This document shows, piece by piece, positions 6,662-13,951 of a stretch of 23,579 nt of DNA (within the stretch, counting starts at the first letter, position 1; every line of letters starts with the position of its first letter). Source of the DNA: an uncultured Candidatus Woesearchaeota archaeon. Lineage in GTDB: Archaea > Nanobdellota > Nanobdellia > Woesearchaeales > 21-14-0-10-32-9. The position numbers and the translations under genes are program-made. The stretch spans positions 1 through 23,579 of the forward strand of contig CAITEO010000092.1 of assembly GCA_903891505.1 (NCBI GenBank), given 5' to 3'. The notes under the pieces are model-generated. The model had not been told where the DNA came from. It made no database searches and saw only the letters and a program-made list of their open reading frames with translations.

Positions 6662-8071
6662 ATGAACAAATTAGAAAAAACAGTGCTTCTTTTATCAAGC
6701 ATTTTTGCGCTATCATCAACTCCTAAAATAGTTTCTGCACAAAAGTCAGTAGATATGATGCCAAAAGCACAAGTTGAAATGCTAATCAACGATTTAAGTA
6801 ATCCTACATATCAAAATCAAAGCCTAGCAGAACTTAACGATTTGCTAAACACATATATGCACTCAGCGACAGGTGAAGTTTGGGAAACCGTAAAAAACTC
6901 AAACGGTAGTTGCATAGATTTCAAATTTGACACATACTTAGTTGATTTGATGCAAACAGGATCAAACTATGGTAATTTCATAGCCCAAACAAAATTCAAA
7001 AGAGATTATTCGACAACTTGGGCTGGATTCGCGGGTGCGTCAGGATTTGCTGATGAGGAAGAATTGAAATGGGTAATATCTATCAACAACAAAATCGCAA
7101 CACCCGATATCAAAGTCTTAAAAGATAATAATGGAGTCATATATGATGCAATATACACAGGTTCTGATAAAACTAGAAAAGATGTAGTTCGTCATCCAGC
7201 ATCAAACGGCGTTGGTGTAGAAAATCATATTCTGTGGGAACCTGGAAAAGATAAATTGATTCCTCTCTACAACGCATTGATTTTATGTGGATACAACTTC
7301 AATGAAGATTCCGGGAACTGGCAAAGACCAAGTGATGATGCACCAAATACACCAATTCCTAAACAAAATAGACCGATATCAAATCCAGTCACGCCAGTAA
7401 ATACATCAATTCAAAACAACAATCAATATACTATACGAACGTCATACGTGAAACCAAAAACGCGTCGTGAAAGAGGACCATCATTCGGACCAATAATTCA
7501 GGCAGATGGAACATACTTAGGTGCGGGTTTTGAGATTCCAATGATGAAAAACAGATGGTACAATTCAAGCATATCAGCGATATTTGTGTATTCTAAATAT
7601 GACAGATCTAAAGATTACAACATTGTTACGTCAAATTCATTCTTCGACGAAAACACAGGAATTACGGCGATTTCAACAAAGACAGAAACTGGAACTAAAA
7701 ATATCACGGCGGATGCAATCGAATTAGGATTGCAATTCAACGCAGAATGGTGGCATGCAATGATAGGTGCACTAGTTCCAATAGAACGGGAGAGAAATCT
7801 AGGAAATATATACCGTCATACAGAATTTCGAGATGACGCTGGAAAAATAACAGATCCAAGAGATATGCCTGTAGAGGAAGTTAACACAGACAAGCAATTT
7901 GTTAATCGAGCATACTTCCAATTCGGAGGCGGCCCAACACTCGGACCTGTAAAATTATCATTAATATTTACGCCAAACATCTACAAGAATTACGATATGA
8001 TTGGAAATATGATTAGAGCGCAATTAGAATTTGATATAGGCTATTGCATAAAACATAAGAAGAGGGACTAA
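6662..8071 (+). CDS. Secreted protein with beta-barrel-like C-terminal half
   Basis: 469 aa, not recognised as a named family. Residues 1-26 form a signal peptide (basic start, LLLSSIFALSS core, VSA cleavage site). Residues about 27-215 are a mixed globular part. Residues about 220-275 are a low-complexity linker rich in N, P, T and Q. From about 280 to the end the chain alternates polar and non-polar residues in strands broken by G/N/D turns (GAGFEIPM, SSISAIFVYSKY, DAIELGLQFNAEWWHAMIGALV, YFQFGGGPTLGPVKLSLIFTP, IRAQLEFDIGYCI). This resembles outer-membrane barrel strands, which is odd for an archaeon. It is the first gene of an operon: the PKD protein starts 3 nt after its stop. A secreted surface role is inferred. 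Confidence 0.75.
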   Translation: MNKLEKTVLLLSSIFALSSTPKIVSAQKSVDMMPKAQVEMLINDLSNPTYQNQSLAELNDLLNTYMHSATGEVWETVKNSNGSCIDFKFDTYLVDLMQTGSNYGNFIAQTKFKRDYSTTWAGFAGASGFADEEELKWVISINNKIATPDIKVLKDNNGVIYDAIYTGSDKTRKDVVRHPASNGVGVENHILWEPGKDKLIPLYNALILCGYNFNEDSGNWQRPSDDAPNTPIPKQNRPISNPVTPVNTSIQNNNQYTIRTSYVKPKTRRERGPSFGPIIQADGTYLGAGFEIPMMKNRWYNSSISAIFVYSKYDRSKDYNIVTSNSFFDENTGITAISTKTETGTKNITADAIELGLQFNAEWWHAMIGALVPIERERNLGNIYRHTEFRDDAGKITDPRDMPVEEVNTDKQFVNRAYFQFGGGPTLGPVKLSLIFTPNIYKNYDMIGNMIRAQLEFDIGYCIKHKKRD

Positions 8072-8073
8072 AA

Positions 8074-11058
8074 ATGAATTTCAAAAACAAGTCAAGCATA
8101 TTATTTGTAGTAATGCTTTTGTTTTCATTTGTTATAGTTTGTTCATCATCCGTATCAGCACTCTCTCTTTTAACACACTTTGACAACGGACTTCAAAATG
8201 AGACGATATACAACGGCGCTTCAACATCATACAACGTACTTGCTATAGCAGATCAGGATCTTGATCACATGGTTGTACGTGCAGATCTTTACAGAATCAC
8301 AAATGGACAAGTAATCTTGGTGAAAAATTTATTCACAAACACAACCACGAATTTGTTCTTCAATCCAAATCCATTTCCAATAACACCAAATGATTACAAC
8401 AATCTTCCAGGAGATTACCAAGTAAAAGTCGTAGCAGAAGAATGGCTTACAAATGGAATGTATGCAATTAGGATGGAAAAACTAAATCTCACAATCATAG
8501 GCCAAATACCAAACATTCCTCCAATCGCGGACTTTATTTATTCTCCACAAAATCCAACAACAAATAATATAGTAACTTTTACATCAACATCACATGATCC
8601 TGACGGATACATTGTAAAATGGGAATGGTTTATTGGTTCAGAAAAAATAGGAGAAGGACAAATTATCCAGCACCAATTCTCTCAAATAGGAACATATGTT
8701 GTAACGCTTAAGGTTACAGATAATGGCGGTCTTGCGGATAGCACATCAAAAACAATTGTGATAACACAAGTCAATCCAGGAGGAAATAATCCTGTTGCGA
8801 ATTTTAGTTTCAATCCTAAGACGCCAACAACATGCGACAAAGTCGAATTCACATCTACATCATACGATCCAAATACAGGCGGGTACATCACACTCATAGA
8901 GTGGGATTTGAACGGAGACGGCATATTTGAAACATCAGGACAAACAGTATCCACCCAATTTACAACAACAGGGATGCACACTGTATCAATAAGGGTCACA
9001 AACAACATAGGTCTTGTTACAATTCTATCAAAACAAATAATGGTAAGACCTTGTACAGGTAATTTACCCCCTATCGCAGATTTCATACATGCTCCTTTTA
9101 ATCCAATTGAGGGAGATGTTGTTACATTCACTTCAACATCACATGATCCTGATGGATGGATAACTCAATATGCATGGTTTATAGAAGGAACTCCTTCCGG
9201 AAATTCACAAATAATAAATCACATTTTTCAAACAGCAGGACAATACACAATAAAACTTACAGTAACTGACAACTCAGGACTTACAGATTCAAAGACTGCA
9301 ATACTAACTGTTGCAAAAAACATATCTGAAAACAACACCCAGAATGGAACAGTTATTCTAATAGGTCTTGGCTGCAACCCTGATGTTGTTAAAGGAGACA
9401 TAGAGCACTGTTCAGCTCAAGTAAAATACGAGATGAAAGATGTTAAAGTCGTATTCAAGTATGCAGACAATAACGAGGAACTCGGGACTTGCTACACAAA
9501 TTTTGAAGGATACTGTCATATAAATCCAACAATAACCAGGGACATAGGTGCATACAAAGTTTATGCTCTCGCATCAAAAGATGGATTTGGTTACGATTTT
9601 ACAAGACGATTAAATACAACATTCAAAGTATGGAACGAAAGATACGAAATTCGAAATCTCAAAACATATGAGAATAAATTTACAATATTAAACAAAACAT
9701 TTTACAGATCTAAAGAAATGTATGCAAGTTTCATAATATATGATAAATTCACAGGAAAAATAATACCTTCAGGTTCCGGCCAGATAAATGAAAAAGTATT
9801 CATCAAAATAAACAACATAGAACCAACCTACTTTGTCAAGATGTTAAATAGCGAAGTTACAAATGATGCTACAATTAGTACAGATGCAGTCAGCACAGAT
9901 AGCTCGACTTCAGCAACTACTAAAATAAATGCTTTTAATTCTATAGTTAACAAATTGCTGAGTGTACCATCACTAATAAACAATGGAATATTTGACAGAT
10001 ATACGTATTATTACAAACTAGCATACATCCCTATAACTGATGATTTTCAAGGAAATGGAAAAGTCTTTGTAATCATTACTGGTCCTAGAGATAACGATGC
10101 AGGCGAAGGATGGGTAGATGTTTCTGTTCTAAACAATCCAGTAAAATTTACATTACCACGAACAATGCTAATAAATCATCAAACAATTTTAGACATGAAT
10201 CAATATATGTCGGATGTCGAGACGCCAAACAACAAGATACTTCTCACTTGGACGACAAATAATCAGATATCTGTGCAGGACATGGGCAACCATGTTCTAA
10301 AATTAACAACTCCTCAGAATTTCAAGAGTGGCACGATAACATTCAAGGCAGATGATGATGATGAAGCGATTACATATGCAACACTCACACTCACAGACAA
10401 GAATAATAATCCTTGCAAACCAGTCGCAGTACTTAATATGGCAGAATCATTCACAGTCGGAAGCACAGTGAACATGGATGGATCTAAATCCTATGCTGGA
10501 TGTAATGCTACAATAATATCATACAATTGGAAGATAATAAACGCGAATGGACTACAAGTCTCATCAACAACTACAACAACTCCTCAAACAAGTTATTTAT
10601 TTAACACACATGGTCAATTCAACGTGGTATTAACAATCTATACAAGCAAAAAAGAGCAGGCGAACGACACTAAAATTGTATTTGCAGGCAAAGAACATTC
10701 AGGAGTTGTAGTTGGTGATGAATATGGTTTATTCGTAGATTACTTCGATGCAACAGGTTATGGTCTGCCATATGGAGAAATAAAATATGACGAACCATTC
10801 CTTGTGAGCGCAACGTACACAAACAAAAGAGGAGATGATATTCCTCATCTAAGAATGATATTTACAATTCCTGAACTTGGATACAAGCTTGAAGGTGAAG
10901 AGTTCCATTTGAACAACGGTCAAACAAAAGAAATTCATACAGAAGGATTCCTTGATATGATAAGATCAGAAGTTCCACCTGGAGATTATATTGCAATGAT
11001 TGGTGTTAGTGACGATGACACGATCAGGATGAAATACTTCCCGTTGACGATAAGGTGA
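8074..11058 (+). CDS. Secreted multi-PKD-domain surface protein
   Basis: 994 aa. A signal peptide covers residues about 1-32 (VVMLLFSFVIV core, SVSA cleavage site). After an N-terminal beta domain come three adjacent PKD domains: about 148-231, 239-326 and 332-414. Each has the hallmark pattern ADFxxxP at the start, FTSTSxDPDG in the middle and GxYxVxLxVTDNxGL at the end. An Ig-like middle region follows (about 420-540, with cysteines in LGCNP, EHCSA, LGTCYT and GYCHI that could form disulfides), then an S/T-rich segment near 600-625 and a fourth, more divergent PKD domain (about 782-872). The C-terminal 110 residues look CARDB-like. No membrane anchor or sorting signal is visible, so it is either released or held by partners. 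PKD domains usually mediate surface protein or glycan contacts. Tightly coupled to both neighbours. Confidence 0.85.
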   Translation: MNFKNKSSILFVVMLLFSFVIVCSSSVSALSLLTHFDNGLQNETIYNGASTSYNVLAIADQDLDHMVVRADLYRITNGQVILVKNLFTNTTTNLFFNPNPFPITPNDYNNLPGDYQVKVVAEEWLTNGMYAIRMEKLNLTIIGQIPNIPPIADFIYSPQNPTTNNIVTFTSTSHDPDGYIVKWEWFIGSEKIGEGQIIQHQFSQIGTYVVTLKVTDNGGLADSTSKTIVITQVNPGGNNPVANFSFNPKTPTTCDKVEFTSTSYDPNTGGYITLIEWDLNGDGIFETSGQTVSTQFTTTGMHTVSIRVTNNIGLVTILSKQIMVRPCTGNLPPIADFIHAPFNPIEGDVVTFTSTSHDPDGWITQYAWFIEGTPSGNSQIINHIFQTAGQYTIKLTVTDNSGLTDSKTAILTVAKNISENNTQNGTVILIGLGCNPDVVKGDIEHCSAQVKYEMKDVKVVFKYADNNEELGTCYTNFEGYCHINPTITRDIGAYKVYALASKDGFGYDFTRRLNTTFKVWNERYEIRNLKTYENKFTILNKTFYRSKEMYASFIIYDKFTGKIIPSGSGQINEKVFIKINNIEPTYFVKMLNSEVTNDATISTDAVSTDSSTSATTKINAFNSIVNKLLSVPSLINNGIFDRYTYYYKLAYIPITDDFQGNGKVFVIITGPRDNDAGEGWVDVSVLNNPVKFTLPRTMLINHQTILDMNQYMSDVETPNNKILLTWTTNNQISVQDMGNHVLKLTTPQNFKSGTITFKADDDDEAITYATLTLTDKNNNPCKPVAVLNMAESFTVGSTVNMDGSKSYAGCNATIISYNWKIINANGLQVSSTTTTTPQTSYLFNTHGQFNVVLTIYTSKKEQANDTKIVFAGKEHSGVVVGDEYGLFVDYFDATGYGLPYGEIKYDEPFLVSATYTNKRGDDIPHLRMIFTIPELGYKLEGEEFHLNNGQTKEIHTEGFLDMIRSEVPPGDYIAMIGVSDDDTIRMKYFPLTIR

Positions 11059-11063
11059 ATAGG

Positions 11064-11900
11064 ATGATTACTTCTCAAGAAAAAAATTTGAAAATAGAGC
11101 AAGAATTGGATGTTCATGGATATAAGATATTCAGAGTCAGCGGACTTAATGTACCTTACTTGGATAAGGTCTACGCATTAGTGTTAAAAGGTTTGAAAAT
11201 AGCATCTCCGAGAGATGTTGGACTTGGGCAAGTGCTTTTGTTTGACGAAAATGGAAGAGCAGGATTTAATCAATCTATTTTTACAGAGGATGCATTTACA
11301 ACTCTCGATGTTTTATGCATTCCAGATGTAAAAACAGAGTCAAGAATTAAATCCAAAACTATCAAAAATAGTATGTGTCATCTAATAGATACGCCGATGC
11401 TTTTCGAACTTTCGTATTCTAAAGATCTTTATTTCAAAACACCAGGAAGAAACAAAACATCCTTGAGCAAAGTAAGTTTATCAGTTCCTACGGCAGAAGA
11501 GTTGCTAAAATCTGATAGAATTTATAAACCAAATGGGGATGATAATTGTCCAAAATTAGATAATAATTTGCGCATTAGAGTTAGAGGTTCTGCCAAAAAT
11601 GAACTTGTGAAATTTATTTTTTCAGAAGAAATTGCTGTTAGACGGCAAGAAGTTCTCCTAGCAAGAGGAGTTTACGAAATTTGTTTTCAATTTGATTATG
11701 TTAATCAACTCAATCAATCAAACACACCTTATCTAACTAAAGTTTTAGGTTGCGGTCTTGAGGGGAGTTTCGGATTTGGTTGTGATAATGGAAGGACGTC
11801 TTATTTCATTGGTAATGTAAAAACTAGAGGAATTAACTTACCAATTCGCGCAGTGCCGGTTCATCAAAATTATGATTGTGAGTCCAATCAATTAAGTTAA
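11064..11900 (+). CDS. Hypothetical protein, third gene of the PKD operon
   Basis: 278 aa from the ATG at 11064, not recognised. No signal peptide or membrane helix is seen, so unlike its two operon partners it should be cytosolic. I chose the ATG because AAGGTGA (11052-11058), which overlaps the TGA of the PKD gene, lies six bases before it as a ribosome binding site. A GTG at 11055 overlapping the stop is the alternative and would add three residues. The chain is mixed alpha/beta with repeated short strands (VLCIPDV, LRIRVRGSA, YEICFQFDYV, SYFIGNVKTRGINLPIRAVPV) and five cysteines in the second half. The coupling suggests a role in making, folding or regulating the surface proteins, but nothing in the sequence proves this. 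Confidence 0.7.
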   Translation: MITSQEKNLKIEQELDVHGYKIFRVSGLNVPYLDKVYALVLKGLKIASPRDVGLGQVLLFDENGRAGFNQSIFTEDAFTTLDVLCIPDVKTESRIKSKTIKNSMCHLIDTPMLFELSYSKDLYFKTPGRNKTSLSKVSLSVPTAEELLKSDRIYKPNGDDNCPKLDNNLRIRVRGSAKNELVKFIFSEEIAVRRQEVLLARGVYEICFQFDYVNQLNQSNTPYLTKVLGCGLEGSFGFGCDNGRTSYFIGNVKTRGINLPIRAVPVHQNYDCESNQLS

Positions 11901-11929
11901 CCACTTAATAATGGTTACAAACGGAAAGA

Positions 11930-11940
11930 TTTATAAATAT
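11930..11940 (+). promoter_or_regulatory. TATA box for the S-layer-like gene
   Basis: TTTATAAATAT, about 62 nt before the ATG at 11996, giving a leader of about 35 nt. GAGGAGG at 11982-11988 is a near-perfect Shine-Dalgarno site 7 nt before that ATG. This decides the start against an in-frame ATG at 11939, which lies inside the TATA element. Confidence 0.65.
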
Positions 11941-11995
11941 GGGGAGCTTCCACTCTCTATTCAAAGTCAAAAAAAGTAATCGAGGAGGAAACAAA

Positions 11996-13351
11996 ATGAG
12001 AAATCAATTTAAATTCGCAGGTGCATTTTTGCTAGTAGTATTACTACTAATTCCAATGGGTTTTGCAACAACAGGAGTAACTAAAGACTTGACTGCAAAA
12101 CAATCTGTAGATATACCACCAATCCCGCCCCCATCTCTGTATGCAGAAATAAAAGAAGTAAAAATAAACGGTGACATTGCAAACAATGGCGACGATCTTT
12201 ATGTTCAAAGAGGAGACAAATTAACTGTTAGAGTAACAATTAAAGCAAACACCCAAGATTTGCAAGATGCAACAGTTTGGGCAGCAATCTCAGGATACAG
12301 GTACTCATCTTATGATTCAAGTCTTGTAATGGCGCAATCACCAAACTTTAATTTGCCTCAAGGAGAGCAGAGATCATTCGATTTAAACCTTGAAGTTCCA
12401 ATAGATATGGAAACAAAAGATGCAAAACTTAGAATAATTTTATACGACGATAATTCTAATTCAATTATAACATATAACTACCAACTATCAATCGATGGTT
12501 CTGGAGATAGCAAATCAGTTGAAATAACTGATTTCTACATAAGCCCATCAGAAACAATAGAAGCTGGGCGAGCATTATCATTCAAAGTTAAAGTCAAGAA
12601 CTACGGAACAAATGATTTAAGCGATGTAAAAGTTCAAGTATCAATACCTGCACTTGACATCCAAACATTTGAGACATTAGATGATTTGAAAGTTGATGAA
12701 TCTCAGTCATTCGAAGCGTTGCTACTTAGAATTCCTCAGGATGCAAAGCCTGGAGATTACCAAGTTATAGCAACTGTAGAATTTGATAAGTATCAGCAAA
12801 CAGAAAAGGATCAGACAATAACCGTAATAGAACCTAAAGGGACAACAACAACTGACGGAACAGGAACAAGCGGATTATCAAAAACTGTTGTTACAATGCC
12901 TGCATCAGTTGATGTAAACATAGGAACGCAAGGCTCAGTTTACCCAATTCTAATAGAAAACAAAGGATCTGATCAGCAAACATACGTGCTAAGCGCAACA
13001 GGTGTATCTGACTGGGGAACAGCAACATTTGAGCCATCTTCAGTATTTGTACTAAAGGCAGGACAGACACAAACAGTCTATTTGAAAATTGTTCCATCAC
13101 AAGACGCAGTTGCTGGCGACAAAGTCATGAAGATAACTATAACAGCAGGAAACGAAATGAAGGATTCAACAGTAATTGCTGCACTTCACAGCTCAAGCAA
13201 AACAAACACATCCTCAGTAGGATTAAAATCAGTGCTTGAATGGTTCCTAATAATACTTGTTGCAATCTTAATAATCTTAGGACTTGTAGTTGTCTACAAA
13301 AAGATGAACAAAAAAGATAGCAACAAAGACGAGGAGCAATCCTACTACTAA
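11996..13351 (+). CDS. S-layer-like surface protein with C-terminal membrane anchor
   Basis: 451 aa from the ATG that follows the GAGGAGG site. A signal peptide covers about 1-23 (AGAFLLVVLLLIPMGFA). The ectodomain is a chain of beta-sandwich modules: about 45-180 (YAEIKEVKING, LTVRVTIKANT), a CARDB-like module about 183-280 (VEITDFYISPSETIEAGRA, VKVKNYGTNDLSDV), a T/G-rich linker, then a NEW3-like module about 293-395 (MPASVDVNIGTQ, PILIENKGSDQQTYVLSA, LKAGQTQTVYLKIVP). One transmembrane helix (about 414-436) and a short charged cytosolic tail end the protein. This matches proteins labelled putative S-layer protein in DPANN archaea. The strong leader and the hairpins after the gene suit an abundant structural protein. 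There are no cysteines in the mature chain, unlike the 855-aa protein downstream. Confidence 0.8.
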   Translation: MRNQFKFAGAFLLVVLLLIPMGFATTGVTKDLTAKQSVDIPPIPPPSLYAEIKEVKINGDIANNGDDLYVQRGDKLTVRVTIKANTQDLQDATVWAAISGYRYSSYDSSLVMAQSPNFNLPQGEQRSFDLNLEVPIDMETKDAKLRIILYDDNSNSIITYNYQLSIDGSGDSKSVEITDFYISPSETIEAGRALSFKVKVKNYGTNDLSDVKVQVSIPALDIQTFETLDDLKVDESQSFEALLLRIPQDAKPGDYQVIATVEFDKYQQTEKDQTITVIEPKGTTTTDGTGTSGLSKTVVTMPASVDVNIGTQGSVYPILIENKGSDQQTYVLSATGVSDWGTATFEPSSVFVLKAGQTQTVYLKIVPSQDAVAGDKVMKITITAGNEMKDSTVIAALHSSSKTNTSSVGLKSVLEWFLIILVAILIILGLVVVYKKMNKKDSNKDEEQSYY

Positions 13352-13366
13352 GTTATTTTATTTCGA

Positions 13367-13466
13367 AGAAAATGCAAAAGCATTTTCTGCACAAAAAAAT
13401 CAATGATTTTTTGCGCAATTAAGCGTGGCTTAATTTGCGTCCAGGAAATCTGTTCGAGGATTTCCT
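13367..13466 (+). repeat. Four back-to-back hairpins after the S-layer-like gene
   Basis: HP1 13367-13388: AGAAAATGC, AAAA loop, 9-bp perfect stem. HP2 13389-13416: A-rich/T-rich stem closed by GC pairs, CAATG loop. HP3 about 13414-13439: GCAATTAAGC type, 11 pairs, GTG loop, one bulged T, sharing GCGC with HP2. HP4 13443-13466: AGGAAATC, 8-nt loop, 8-bp perfect stem. The stems have different sequences, so these are not copies of one repeat. They probably form the 3' end of the S-layer-like mRNA (protection or termination), which is inference. Confidence 0.7.
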
Positions 13467-13551
13467 TGATTTTAATTTTAATTAAATTCATTCAATTAAT
13501 ATTTATTTCATTAATCAACAGATGTTGATTTCAATTTTTGGGGAAATAAAG

Positions 13552-13902
13552 ATGGATCATGATAAGAACAAAAATATAGCTATTGCAACGCTATACAATT
13601 ATGAGAACAGTGCATCTCCTGAGAGTTTAGTGCTAAGAATCATAAAATTAAACGGGAGAACTTTGCAGGAAAAACAACTAATTGATGACAGAGTCCTTGA
13701 GCTTCTTAATGACAGCGGGCGGTATAAAATGACGAAGACATTTTATGATAGCCGTGATGTGGATGAATTGCTTGATGTTGCTCGTGAAAGTTTTGGAGGA
13801 TTCAGGACAGCAGAGTTTAAAGGTAATGTTTGGAAAGAGGGCGGAGGATACAATGTTTCAAACAAAGCAATAGAATTACAAATTAATTATTTCAGCAAAT
13901 AA
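13552..13902 (+). CDS. Hypothetical protein, first gene of a two-gene surface operon
   Basis: 116 aa from the ATG at 13552, which lies 7 nt after GGGGA (13540-13544). The same GGGGAAATAAA-type leader precedes the next gene, and this decides against the in-frame ATG at 13522. The protein is soluble and mixed alpha/beta with no signal peptide: ALATLYNY-like first strand (IAIATLYNYE), a helix about 50-60, a DSRDVDELLDVARESF helix, and closing strands rich in G and N. I cannot assign a family. The gene ends 49 nt before the 855-aa protein and is probably co-transcribed with it. Confidence 0.7.
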   Translation: MDHDKNKNIAIATLYNYENSASPESLVLRIIKLNGRTLQEKQLIDDRVLELLNDSGRYKMTKTFYDSRDVDELLDVARESFGGFRTAEFKGNVWKEGGGYNVSNKAIELQINYFSK

Positions 13903-13951
13903 AAATAATACTTATACCAATTCAAAAAATCAAATTCATGGGGGAAATAAA

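Noticed and set aside
8682..9131. 149-aa minus-strand frame inside the PKD gene
   Set aside because: Mirror of the PKD repeats; no promoter or ribosome site.
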